DNA of 64,000 nucleotides from Pyrus communis (taxonomy: Eukaryota > Streptophyta > Magnoliopsida > Rosales > Rosaceae), in NCBI RefSeq assembly GCF_963583255.1, contig NC_084809.1, positions 625,001 through 689,000 on the forward strand. The letters are read 5' to 3'. The position numbers were made by a program, and so were the translations under genes. This document shows, one piece after another, positions 46,898 to 58,547 of the stretch. Below the pieces are notes generated by a model. That model was not told the DNA's origin, ran no database searches, and saw nothing but the letters and a program-made list of their open reading frames with translations. Positions within the stretch are counted from its first letter, which is position 1, and every line of letters starts with the position of its first letter.

Positions 46898-48414
46898 TCA
46901 ATCCCGGCTCTTGGTCTTGGCGATATAATTTGCTTCAACCACAGTGGCAAACTCCGGAGTTCCATTGTTTGCATTCAACGATAAGTCGAATTTATCTGTA
47001 TAAATGCCGGTGACCTCCTATAATTAGAAATATAAATCAAAATTAATTAAGGAGGTATATAGAAACATAATAAGGTGAGTAAATATTCATTCACTGAAAC
47101 AAATAACAAGCTAAATGGGCATTAAAGCAAACAAATCAATCAAGGTGGGGAGGAATAAGTATATCTCACTATCTCGTCCCCAGAAAGGGCAGAATCAATC
47201 AGATCATTCGATACTATCACTTCCACGCATCTCGGAAGTCGACATGCAGGCACACTTCCGGAGCTCTCTTGGAGTGTGAGTATCTGATAATTCCTGGACG
47301 ACGATGTTGCCTAATGCAAGAAACAAACGGAATTAAATAATTAAAACACTTTCAACCTCTTTCTGCCAAATGATTTCAGAAGCATTTTTTGTTGTTAGAA
47401 AGTTTTTTTTTTTAGCTGAAAACAAGGCAAGGTTTTGTATTTTTACTCGTTCTAAAACACTACCAAACAAGGCCTAATTAATTACCTGTTGCAACTTAGG
47501 AAATATGTTAGAGCATCGGGTCACAAGCCCTCGAATGCAAATCAAGGCATCCAAATGGGTTTCGCTGCGTTCAACAACATCATGTTAGAGATTCGGGAAC
47601 AAAATTGAAATCAATATCATCAAAAAAGACGGACAATAGCCACTAAAGTAAAATTGGTTGCCCAAAGCCAAGGTGAAAAAATGAGAGTGGTTTTTCCATA
47701 AATACCTAATGTTGCGAATGGAAACGCACTTGCGGAGGTTGGTTATGCGAACGTAGATGCTTCGATGGACATTTTTGTAGTTTGGGTGTAAATTAAGCAC
47801 AACATTTTTGGCAGCATCTTCAAAGGTTTCCAGAATAAGTCGGGGGGATTTGATCATCCAACGGGCAATTTGGATTTGAACGGGGAGAAGCTGCTCGTAA
47901 TTGATCACCAGACTACACTTGTTGGCTGCAACAAAACAAATGGAGCATAAATCTTTTATCTTTGTGATCCAGATTTTTAAGAGGGACAATATACATATAC
48001 TTATATATATATATATTGATGTTTACCTGACACCATCTGATTGATGAGGCGCACGTACTCAACTTCAGTTTCATCATGCTGCTGCTGAACATTTTTACTG
48101 TGATGATTGACAAAGGTGAGTAGAAATTTTTTGAATTTCTCAGCTATAAATCTTCGCACTTCATCTTTAGCAACCCACTCTTTGATCGTCCCCTCAGGAA
48201 ATAACATCTTCTCAAACTTGAGATCTTGGCCGAACTCGAAGCAGTAGTACTGGTCGCAGTGGTATTCGTCTCCAAAGTAGTCGTCCTCTTCCTCGATGCC
48301 GCTAAAGTATCCGTCGTCGTCGTCAACATTGTCGTCGTCGCTAATGTATTCGTCCTCATCGAAATCCATGATTAGCTGGTCATGCCCATTCATTCCTACT
48401 GCCATGCATTGCAT
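46898..48414 (-). CDS. Truncated MCM2-like gene, N-terminal domain only (copy C)
   Basis: Exons 48027-48414, 47706-47925, 47486-47564, 47170-47310 and 46898-47017. All donors and acceptors and the stop are kept, although this copy has accumulated more substitutions than B. Visible residue changes are Arg3 to Cys and a Pro to Arg in exon 2 (HPSIYV to HRSIYV). Exons 3, 4 and 5 look unchanged. Same missing domains as A. Confidence 0.7.
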
Positions 48415-48507
48415 GCATAATCATTAGCTTTCAGTATTCTTAGAGAAAGCTGAATAATCACGACTTAGCGAAAACTTGAAAAGCAAACAAACAATATGTT
48501 TAACCCT

Positions 48508-48521
48508 AAACCCTATATATA
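48508..48521 (-). promoter_or_regulatory. Telo-box plus TATA box upstream of MCM2-like gene (C)
   Basis: The same motif pair is kept in this more diverged copy. Confidence 0.5.
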
Positions 48522-50204
48522 CACTCCCTCGGAACTAGTGGAAGCCCATATGCTCAAACCGTTCAATATCCCTTAAGATCCTCCAGCGGTTAAAATTCAA
48601 GAAATCTAAAATATTTGTTAGTATATCTAAAAATCTCGGAAGAGGTAGTGTTGAAGATTTCACAATCAATTCATATGAAAACATCGGGTACGTACTACAA
48701 TCAGAATTACAAAATAATAACAAGGAGAGAGAGAGAGAGAGAGGGAGTAATTATTTAAGTGTTACGCACTCTTAGCATGTGAAGATGGTGCGGTGCGGTG
48801 CTGCAGCTGATCGATCGGTTTTGATCAACCCTTTGCTCCTTCTGAAAACTGTGACTGAGAAGCTAGCGGAATCCAGATGATGTGATCAATTTCTTTAGCC
48901 TTAAGTTAGGGTTTTCAAGTCCAAGGAGGGAGAGATTAATTAAAGTCCTTTAAGAGTCAGGAGTTTTGATTGATGTTGGGACCCCTCCAATAAGCTTTAT
49001 ACGCCCGAGGTCCTCATTCCATTTAGTTTACTCTCCTAATCCAACTCAACCTTTTTTTTTAATTTTTTTTTTCTTTTTCCGTCTCTTTTTCGAGGATGGG
49101 GACATATTTGCAGTGGCACTAGAGCCAAGAAAACTCTCACCTCACCCAAGTTCGATTCCCCCCATCCTCAAATCTAACTAATGACCTTTTTTTTTCTTTT
49201 TTCTTTTTTTTTTTTTTTTTTAAATCCCTTTCTATCACCAATTCGAGACGAACAGTCGAAGTAGAAGGATCATCAATGCGGAAACAATCTGAATTAAATT
49301 GCTCTCAAAATCAATATTTTGTAAACCTTTTTGATAACCAATTCGAGACCAAAGCCAGGCAAAAGGGCCACGTTTTGTACCCAGCTCGAAGGATCAGAGC
49401 TTCAGCAGAGAGAGGAGCTGAGTATGGAGAAGTCACTAACCGCCTTTGTACCCAGCTCGAAGGAGAGACGGTTATCCACGTGGAACCGGCTGCAACGGAT
49501 TTGATATTTTGCAATTGGTGTACCGTTTTGGTTTCCTAAATGTAAGTGACCTATCTTAAATTGTTTTAAATTTTTAAATTCGTTTATAATACATTTTTTT
49601 TATGATTTGTTAAAATTGTTTCTCTTAAAACTCTGCAAAACCAATATAGACGTACATGCATGTTTTTCACGTTATTTTCATATGTACTGAGTTTTGTCGA
49701 TTCTTCAAATCTTTATTCATAGTTTGGTGTGAAAGCATATTTTTCAATCTTGATATGTATTTCAGACTGCTCTAATGCAGGTGGTCAAAGTTTCAAATTC
49801 GTATGTAAGTGCAGCAAGCACGCTACCTCGAAAAATTACTGACCTAATCAACGTACGTGAGCTTATTATGTAAATTTCCACACTTCATCCATCCCTAACC
49901 ACGCAAGGAGAGTTTCTTTTTACCAAAAACGTTTGCTTCTATCTCTTTGTGGTACATGTTTGAAACTTTGAACATATGTTTTCGTAACTAGACCTCCAAA
50001 ACGGTAATTATTAGGCACATGCACGTACAAGTTCTAGATCTCGACTCGACATAAAGAAGAAATTTAACTAACAAATATATCAATGTAGCATGATAAATAA
50101 ATTACATTTGTCGATATTTACCAAAAATTTATCCGGTATAAGTATCAAGAGAGGCTTGCAAGTAAATTCAGCATAGGTTGGGCAATATCAAATATCCTAG
50201 TAGT
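48522..50204. other. Module P spacer without a convincing gene (C)
   Basis: GA tract shortened to about 20 bp at 48,724-48,744. Otherwise as 2,084-3,789 with scattered substitutions. Confidence 0.5.
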
Positions 50205-50378
50205 TTCAAGGACGATGTCGTCCGAAGCGGCAAAGAAGGCGAGGATGTGCGAGACGAAGGGCCTCTCGCCGTCGAATAAGGCTTCCCATAGGCGGATGTC
50301 GTGGCAGAGGTCGACCTCTTCGGCGGTCCAGAATGAGGCTTCCGCCTTCTTGCACATTACCTAGATTTCGGGTATTGG
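50205..50378 (-). pseudogene. R2 pseudogene, downstream part (C)
   Basis: Same R2 segment as in A and B. In this copy the upstream part survives beyond the hAT element (53,963-54,035), showing that one R2 pseudogene was split by hAT insertion. Confidence 0.85.
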
Positions 50379-51017
50379 CAAGCTCCGTCATGGCCCAGTG
50401 CAGACAGTGCAACTGTCCAGGGCCCAGAATGTTATGGGGCACCAAAATTTGCTATACTAACAAATGTGGGGATATATAAGAAAAATAAATAAAAATTTGC
50501 AAACCCAGAAGTCGCGTCTTCTGAGTCTGACTCTTATCTTCGTATTCCTTCTTCGCAACTCGGAAGTCGCGTCGTGAAACCTCACAGATCATAAAGTCAT
50601 TATTAGGTATTATTATATATATATATATATATATATATTTTGGACGAGAGGTATTATTTGATATTATATATTTGGTTTTCTGACTCTTTTCTTAGTAATG
50701 TATAAATTTTTACAATATATGTTTGTTGGAATGATTGCGGTCTGGCCTCTCCTCCGATTTGGCCTCTTTCTTTTTAATGGATTTATTTTTTATTGCAGTT
50801 TGATAATGGATTTATGGCTCTATTTTGCAGCCAAATGTGAGACTGCATTTTGAGACGTCTGCAAAACCCGATTGGCGACTGCAAATTGCAAAACTCCTCG
50901 TCTACGAATTTCAGATTGGCATGGTTTGCTAGCTTGGGTTGATAATATTAGGTACTTTTTATAATGTATATTAGTAATTTTCTATTATATAGTTGGAATG
51001 ATATGTGCAATGATAAT

Positions 51018-51286
51018 TGTCACATCCTGGCCCGGGCCCCCATCACATCCCATCACATCCCTGGCTCGACTCCATCGTAACACGATATTGTCCGGTTTGG
51101 GCCTCACGAGCAACTTCCCAAGAGGTCACCCATCCTGGGATTGCTCTAACCCAAACTCGCTTAAGTTCGGAGTTCCTACGGAACCCGAAGCCAGTGAGCT
51201 CTCAAAAGGCATCGTGCTAAGTAGAGATAGGAATATACATATAAGGCTTACAGGATCGTCACCCCTAGGCGATGTGGAATCTTACA
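51018..51286 (-). mobile_element. Cassandra solo LTR nested in hAT (C)
   Basis: TGTCACATCCTGG to GGAATCTTACA, flanked by ataat (51,013-51,017 and 51,287-51,291). It contains the reverse complement of the 5S-like core, although part between 'tttgggcc' and 'tcacgagc' is deleted. The truncated remnants in A and B derive from this same insertion. Confidence 0.83.
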
Positions 51287-51751
51287 ATAATTGATATGTT
51301 AATGATTTTTTTAATATATATTGGAATGATAAGTTAGTATTTTTTATAATATATATTGGAATTATAATTTGATATTGAAAATTTTTTAAAATTAAAATTA
51401 TTAAAATCTTACTTGTGACCATTATAACTCAAGGTAGCCTAAATAAATTAGCAATTTTATGCATTTGGAGACTTGAATTATGATCATATGATTGATGATT
51501 TGACTTCAATAAATGATGAAGACGATTTCTTAAAGATTGAAATTTCAAGAGAGTTTTGCTTGGAGTGGTTGAATATGATTTTGCTTTTGATGGTCGGCAT
51601 TTAGGTATTATGTCCCCTTGTATTTTTTTTCTTTAAAGTAATATAATACGAGCGTGAGGGTCTAGTCTCCCAACTTCAATTAGATTCCAACCATCTTTAA
51701 ATATTCATTTTAATACATGTTCTTGTATTTAAAAAAAAGGCATATTTTGAG

Positions 51752-53918
51752 TGTGACAGCCCGTCCCGGATTTTTCGTACCGTAGGGGTAAAATGACGAT
51801 TTTGCCCCTAGTATTTTTGTTTCGTTGTGTGGTTATTTTAGGGTTTTGGTTGGTTGTTTTGGACCACACACACACACCCACACTCATCATCTTCTCTGCT
51901 CTGTCCCGTATCTGTCTCTCTCTCTCTTTCCCCTCTTCTTCATATGTACGGACAAGAGTCCAATTGCTCGCAAACGTGGTAGATCAAGGAAGAAAACTAC
52001 ATATTTGTGCTTGTGAGCTCTTTAGGAGTTCAACCATACCCATTTCAGGTAAGGATACCTTCATTTTCACGTCGAACTCGTGATCCCCGATTTGTTCACT
52101 GTTCATGCATACGTAAAATCTTGTGTTTTTGGGATTTTCAGGCTTGTAGGAAGCTTGGTGAGGTCCTTAGGAGGCTCGGGGTGGTTCGTTTGAAGGTTTT
52201 GGACGTCGGGATCGTGAGTTGCAGGTTTGGCCAGTTTTGGTGGAGTTTTCCCGGCAAGATTCCATTGGCTTTAGTGCTTGAAAGTGGTAAGGATTTGTTC
52301 CTCTAGTTGTAAACTTCATTTTGGTACCAATTTTGTGAAATTTAGGTGAAAAACGAGTGAGATATTAAGTTTAGAAATTTTCCCGGTTTTCCGGCGACGG
52401 CCACGGCGCCGGAGTTTGGCCGAAGAAGACGACGGAATATTCCGTCAGTTTGGACAGAATATACCTAACGGCGTTAACGGAATCTGTCAGAGTTAACGAA
52501 ATATTCCTGACGACGTTAATTGACGTCGTCAGTGTGCTAGGCACGTGCCTGCGCGTGGGCGGCGTGTGTGGCAGTGCCTTGGCTGGCGCGTGATGGCACG
52601 TGCGGTGTCAGAAAATTATTTTAAAAATATGGGGATGTTCGTGAGGTTGAGTAGATCACGTTGGTGTATTCACACACCCAATTTAAGCATTGTATGAGAA
52701 GTTTTTACCCAGTTTGGGTTATGTGCTTTAAATTAACGTTTTTATAGTTGTTTCGCATATAGGTGAAACCTATCCCGAGGACGAGCGCAGTCACTCGAGA
52801 CAAGGGGGTTACAACCCTTCTACATACCAGTGAGTGGGCTTTTGGTTTTCCATATATACCTATATACTTGTGATTTTCCCAGAAAATGAAATTAAGCGTC
52901 TATATGTTTTATATGCCATGCATTATGTTTGCCCGTTTAATTATGCATTATTAGTTGCATATATACATATGTTTGGTGTTGCGGACGCACAGGTAAGTGC
53001 CAGGTAAGTTATGGTTTATGTTTATGTTTAGTAGCGATTTGAGATGCATAGAGAGCTCATAACATGCACCCACCGTGTTAGTGCTCCCGCCCAAAGTAGG
53101 GCACAGTCCTTCACGTGATGTTCACCTCCTGCACCACACGCTCATCTTGGATCCAAGTTAGGTGCACAATCCTGTCATACAGACCACTATAGGCGGTTCC
53201 GACTCGTTGGTGACCCGCGATTATTCGCCCAGTCTTCACGTGATCGTAGCACTTGAGTGTATTTATTTACACCTAGTCATGTCGTACAGATCACTTTAGG
53301 TGGTTCCGACTCGTGTGCAGGTATAGTTATTGAGTTGGGGATTTGAGCTCTAGATTCAGCCGTACATGTCATGTTAGGTGACTCCGGCTGACATATTATA
53401 TGGCATTGATTTGACATTACCTGAGTACTTGCATTTTGTTTTGAGGCATTTGACATGGCATATTTCTGAGCATGTTTTATATATATGTGCATACTCTATT
53501 TTCTGGGAAACTATACAGGTTTTACGGCGAGGGGCTACTTTTGATATTGAAATGATTTTGAAAAGCTTTGTTTTTGCCCACTCACGCTTTCTGTTTTGCG
53601 CCCCTCCAGGTTCTAGTTTGGATAGCTCTGTTAATGGCTCTCGAGGGATTCACGACATATTTGACAGATTATCATCAGTGTAGGACCACATTTGGGTGTG
53701 TTATTTAGTGTTTGTTTCTCCCGGACTGCACTAGGTCTTCCGTGCTCTGATTATTGTTTTTCACACTTACGCTGCACATGTATGTTTCTACTGGGTGTAT
53801 AGCTTGATTTTTATTTATTCGTACTTTTATTATTATTTCTTAGCTTCCGCACTGTGCACATGGTTACATCAATTCCACGTGACGGCCAGCATGCCCTGAC
53901 TTCGGTCGGGGTGTGTCA
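51752..53918. mobile_element. Solo LTR III, 2,167 bp (C)
   Basis: TGTGACAGCCCGTCCCGG to GGTCGGGGTGTGTCA. Flanks are ttgag (51,747-51,751) and ttgaa (53,919-53,923), a 5-bp target repeat with one mismatch. Related to solo LTR I by shared internal words such as cgcacaggtaagtgccaggt. No coding region. Confidence 0.82.
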
Positions 53919-53962
53919 TTGAACGTTCGTCCTGGGCACGAAAAAACTCTGGACCGGCCCTG

Positions 53963-54035
53963 GGTATTGGATTGGTAAGATACATAATCAGTCCAGGTTC
54001 GGAGCTAGCAGCGGGTATTCTGGGAAGGCCGGCAT
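53963..54035 (-). pseudogene. R2 pseudogene, start codon end (C)
   Basis: The minus strand from ATG (54,033-54,035) reads MPAFPEYPLLAPNLD, then TGA where the family has Arg, then LCILPIQYP up to the hAT target repeat. This is the amino-terminal start of the R2 subunit. With the downstream part it shows at least two premature stops and a one-base deletion. Upstream sequence to about 54,400 may be its old 5' flank. Confidence 0.8.
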
Positions 54036-54500
54036 TTTTGTGATGAAATTTGGATTGGGATTTTGAGAGTTTTCGAAATTAGTGTTTTGGGGGGTTGGAC
54101 TGAATATATAGAGAATTTCTTGAATTGGGGTTTTGGGAGCGGGTAATTTCGAATCTACGAGAAGCTTGCGGGAGAATGAACCGAACACGAGGGTACCTTG
54201 GGTAATTTAGGAAGCTAAGTAGGCGTGCAATTCAACTTGTCTCCTTTGCGTTTGCAATTGCGGCTACCAGATGAGAATGGTGTGGAGAGGGCAATGGTCA
54301 TTTTATGGTAACTGAAGAAGGACGTTTGTGGAATGAGGGTTTTAAGGGAAAGAAGCTTGCGAGGGAAGCCTTGGTTGGATATTTTCAAAGTTAACATTTG
54401 TAGCGGGAATCTTTTTGGCGCTAGTTTTGGAATTTGGAAATGAAAGGCTTAATAAAAGCACTTGGCTCCTAATCTATCCAAATATTTTTGGAATTTGTAG
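54036..54500. other. Former 5' flank of the R2 pseudogene
   Basis: Unique in the window. An open frame continues upstream of the R2 ATG (to 54,188) but has no family resemblance. No other gene seen. Confidence 0.4.
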
Positions 54501-56272
54501 TACGATTAAAATATTTTTAAAAGTTTGTAGTGATGGTTGAATGCAGAACTAACTCTGGGAAATCTCTCCAGTTTTCTAGCAAAGGACCCGCGAGTTGCAG
54601 GCCATTTTCCAGTCACTACTTGACCCAACATTGGCATGACTTGAATCTTTACTTTCCTAGCTACACTATGGTATTTAAATGGCGAGTTTTGGTTGAGTTT
54701 TTGGAGCTAAACAGAGCCGTGGTAGTTTCTTGGCCAAAATACTCAGCTCTCAACGGTTGCAGAGGCAATCGAGGAAATAAAAAAGCCCAAGTCGAATCTA
54801 TGAACCAGCCCAAACCTTCGGCCAGTTGACTCGATCTGGCCTATTTCTGAAAATGCATCTGGAACCTGGAATTTTCTTGGGATATTCTTTAGAATATTCC
54901 TTGTGTTGACTTTTACGAAATTTTCTCTAAAATCTTCTGAGGCTAATTTCGATGCCTTGAGTCCATTTTGGACATCTATTTAGTGAAATTTCGAAGTTTT
55001 AACGTAATTGACCGCTGCGGCTCAATTGACTTTTTAAGGTTGATCGTTGACTTTTTACAAAAATTGCCCAGAACCATTCCTAGTGTATTTCGTCGTCATG
55101 ATTCCAAATCCGCACTCCGTTTCTGAAGTTTAATCGTTCTAGTTGAGTTTTACTAATGGGTCACAATATTATGCTTAGGTGCGATTCCTATCAGAGACTC
55201 TGGCTTTCCTAGTCCGAACGGCTGCAGCCTTGTATCTGTGAGGAGGTCTTTTCTTTTATATAGTATTTGTACTTATTGAGTTTCGATATATCTATATTTA
55301 CTATTAAATTTTCTACGTGATGCCATAATTAAACTAACGTCTATGAGAATGTCTTACGATTGGGAAATTATAAAATAATCCTACGGGATGCTCATGTAAG
55401 AGGACTATAGTGGATGCTTTAATTAAATGTACGGCTATGGATAGTATTATGTTGACTAAAGTTATTGAATTATTGTGGTATGACCATATTTACGTTATCT
55501 ACTTATCGTATGCTACACTAGCGTTTGTACTTGCCTGGACCAGGGCTAGGCTTCACGTCACGCTCACTTTGGATTCACTGTAAGTGCCAGTCCTATCCTA
55601 AATTGCTATAGGCAATTAGGACTCGTATGTGATGCGCATAGCGCTTATCTTCACATGATTGTAGTACTAGAGCGTAAATCATTATTGTACCCAGTCATGT
55701 TCATGTCAGAATACCTCTGCATGAACTCGTGTGTCAGCATATGTGAATGAGCATTCGATACGATATGTTTGTTTATGCGAGATTATGTGATTACCGGACG
55801 TTAGTTGTTTATTTTCAAAATATTGTGAAGTATTGAAATCTAGAGATATTGAGGTTATGGTAAGTATTTTCATAATATACATAGTATGTTATTTTTTGAA
55901 AACTATACTTGTTTTATGGCGAGGGGTTATTATGTTTTCGAAAAGGTTTTTACAAAGCTTTATTTTTAGGCACACTCACCCTTGTTTTTTGCCCTCTAGG
56001 TTTTAGTAGCAGAGCTTTCGTGTTGATGAGGATTCTTGGCAAATCTTGGTGTAGGAGATTCCCTTCCTTTGTATAATTTTCATTCTACTTACTTTACTTA
56101 TGTTTTGACATCACTTGTGAACTGGGTTCATTCCCGCTTACAGGCGCACTCTTGCATTTAGGCACTTTTAGGTTTAAATTTACTCATATTTTTCACCTCG
56201 CTACACTTTATGACTTCGGCCGACATAGCTCGATTCGGAATCCAAGTGAACACTCTGGGTCGGGGTGTGTCA
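54501..56272. mobile_element. Solo LTR II, 5'-truncated (C)
   Basis: Collinear with 12,680-14,454 and ends at the same gtgtgtca followed by attaa. The first ~660 bp and the left target repeat are missing, replaced at 'tagtacgattaaaat'. More substitutions than between the A and B copies. Confidence 0.82.
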
Positions 56273-56788
56273 ATTAACATTCCTTAGTTAGAAACGTTTC
56301 AAGAATGAATCTATTCCAGGAAAAAATTGTAATTTTCAGAATGTCTACTTTTTTTTATTATTATTAAAAACATTCCACTATTAATTATTAAATGGAGTTT
56401 TGATGAAGTCGTTCACGAACCGTCCCGAAATGCCAACGAAAGAAAATGGAAAACAAATGTCGAAGAGGATTTGGGGTTAGAATCAAAGTCTATGTTTGGA
56501 CCTAATCCAAACTTATTTCTGTCAAGTTATGATTTTGGGCTTTTGCCCCGTGTGCTGAAGATGTTATTGGGCTTAATTCGGATTGAGTGCAAACTCAAAG
56601 ACGGTGTGTTTAGTCACTCCATTCTATCATTCACAAATGAAGCCTCGAGGAGGAGTCAAGCCTTTTCTCTCGCTTGGTCAAAAGCACGTACACACAGGAT
56701 GTGGATCTCCACTCGACATTTTACCAAAAATTCAGCATGGACCAAGCGATATCCATATCGCAGTAGTTTTACATCCTAAACCATGAAA

Positions 56789-56877
56789 GAGAATCTCCAG
56801 GACGATGTCGTCCGAAGCCACGAAGAAGGCGTGGATGTTTCGAGACGGAGGGCCTCTCGCCGTCGAATAAGGCTTCA
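56789..56877 (-). pseudogene. Second R2 remnant in copy C
   Basis: The minus strand has [10 protein letters not shown] and then, after a one-base shift, [11 protein letters not shown], matching part of the R2 fragment. It lies at a junction where the A-like sequence breaks off (56,776). No counterpart at this place in A or B. Confidence 0.7.
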
Positions 56878-57460
56878 CATATATAACACTATTAAATATG
56901 CAGACAAACGGATTACTGCTTAGCTTAGGTCGTGAATACTCACCCATCTTGACAGCAGAAATGCAAATCTCCTCCTCTGAAATACAGTCTGAAAATGAAG
57001 ATCCAATAGCCGCTAGTTTCATAGCTTCATGACGTTTCTATTCCCTCCACCATCTTTTAATTCACAGACTAACACTTGTGAGAATAGACAATGACTTTCC
57101 TGGGAACCATCCCATAAGCGATTCACCATAAAGCATCAGCGCGCCGTCTCACTGCTTCAGAAACACCAGCCACTTCGGCTCTGGTTAAACTATTAAATCG
57201 AACACAATCGATTGACGGAAGAGATATAAAAAGATGAAAAAAAGCATTAATTCAAATTTTGAAAAACTTGGTCTCTGCAATTTTCTTCTCTAGTTCCGCA
57301 AAGACATGAAAAGATGAAAGTCAACATACTGATTCCTTTTATCTGTTACGTACGGTACCAACATTCCCAGAGAAAAGACAAACAAAATTAATCAGATAAT
57401 ACGTAGGGAACCTAGTTAAGAAGAATTTGAAACGATTTTGGAGAGAGAATGTTGGAAGAT
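56878..57460. other. Unique stretch in copy C
   Basis: The minus strand from about 57,022 reads MKLAAIGSSFSDCISEEEI...KM followed by a GTGAGT donor, which may be a first exon of something no longer present. Otherwise AT-rich with no recognisable gene. Confidence 0.35.
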
Positions 57461-58005
57461 TGAGAGATTGGAGGCTATCGGGAATCCCATCAACACAAGT
57501 CCAATCCTCTAGTCAACTAGGGTTTAGTCCTTTGTCCAACATGTCTTCTTATGTTGTATTAAGGAATTATGTTCTCCTTGTTATTGTAAATAGATTAGGA
57601 AACAAGAAAAACAAAAAGTGGTAAAAGGATGATGATTAAGAGGCCGGCCATTATATTGATTTCCAAATTTTCCTCAACAATTTTTAGAATTCAAATTTTA
57701 CTAAATAAGATGTCATATAATGTTGTCATGATAACATATCTACGTAAAAATGTGGATTATGTAACACGAGAAAGAGAAAAAATGGAAGGTAATACTATCA
57801 CGCATCATACGTCTAACATATATACAACTCTTGAAGAAAGTGTGTTGTACGAATCTCTAGTTCACATTTATTTATAAAAATTAAAACGTTTTTGAGCATA
57901 ATTGAATTCAAAATAAGAAAATGTCATGATGTCTAAATTACAACTTTGACAGTATACGAACCCGGCCCTTCTCTTATCAAAGAAGCTAAAATTGCTTGCA
58001 TTATT

Positions 58006-58284
58006 CTAGATAACTTCAACTTGGCAAGTCTCTGAACCCTTTTGAGACAACAAAATTTTCTTACACAAGTCCTCTTTTGTAAGACACGCGGGATTACCTA
58101 CGAAATTCCTTGTAGAAATAGTAATCTTATTCAAAACCTCACCGTAGTTTAACAAGTACTTGAGCACTTGAACCTCCTCCTGTTCTCCATGGAATCCACG
58201 CATAGAGACAGTCTTAAGGTGTGACGAGAGACACACCGGCACAAGCATTGGTGGATTGACTGGCTTGTAATCGCACAAGCCCAA
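58006..58284 (-). pseudogene. F-box/FBD gene remnant, C-terminal ~88 codons (C)
   Basis: Matches residues ~365-452 of the F-box genes (DYKPVNPP through QVEVI) with a few changes such as CKEILLFQ to CKKILLSQ. The F-box and repeats are gone. The match breaks at about 58,275 and joins the sequence upstream of the FLA gene. Confidence 0.88.
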
Positions 58285-58510
58285 GAGGATTTGGGTTTAT
58301 AGAATCCACGTCTACTTTTGGACCTAAGCCAGACTTATTCCCGTCAGGATTGATTTTTGGGCTTTTGCCCATGTGACAAAGATGGTGTTGGGCTTTAATT
58401 CGGATTTACTGCAAACTCCAAGACGGTGCGTTTAGTCGCCCTATTATATCGTCGACGGATGAAGCCTCGAGAAGGAAGAGTCAAACCATTTCTCTTGTTT
58501 GGTCAAAGCT
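58285..58510. repeat. Diverged copy of the sequence at 14,640-14,870
   Basis: Shares 'gggcttttgccc', 'aaagatg..gttgggctt' and 'gacggtgcgtttagtc' with the F-box 3' flank in all units, in the same orientation. Here it is the distal promoter region of the FLA gene. Confidence 0.7.
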
Positions 58511-58547
58511 CTAACCACCTGAACAAACTAACCGCCTCCGTTCTAAA

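Larger units (their letters stand above)
50379..53962. mobile_element. Complete hAT element with two nested insertions (C)
   Basis: Starts CAAGCTCCGTCATGGCCC and ends TCTGGACCGGCCCTG, flanked by a perfect 8-bp repeat ggtattgg (50,371-50,378 and 53,963-53,970). The ends are a degenerate inverted pair. Removing the nested Cassandra solo LTR and solo LTR III leaves about 1.1 kb, so it is non-autonomous. The 8-bp target repeat and the CA...TG ends with a CCGGCCC core suggest the hAT superfamily. Confidence 0.78.
46454..58280. repeat. Tandem segmental duplication unit, copy C (partial, eroded)
   Basis: Collinear with A from 46,454 to about 51,017, skipping the solo LTR I position. It then holds the rest of a hAT element that is truncated in A and B, the 5' end of the R2 pseudogene, a 5'-truncated copy of solo LTR II (54,501-56,272), a short unique stretch with another R2 remnant, and the 3' end of the F-box gene. 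Module P', spacers X1-X3 and CACTA-1 are absent. Substitutions relative to A are more frequent than between A and B. This looks like the oldest, array-edge copy. Confidence 0.88.
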
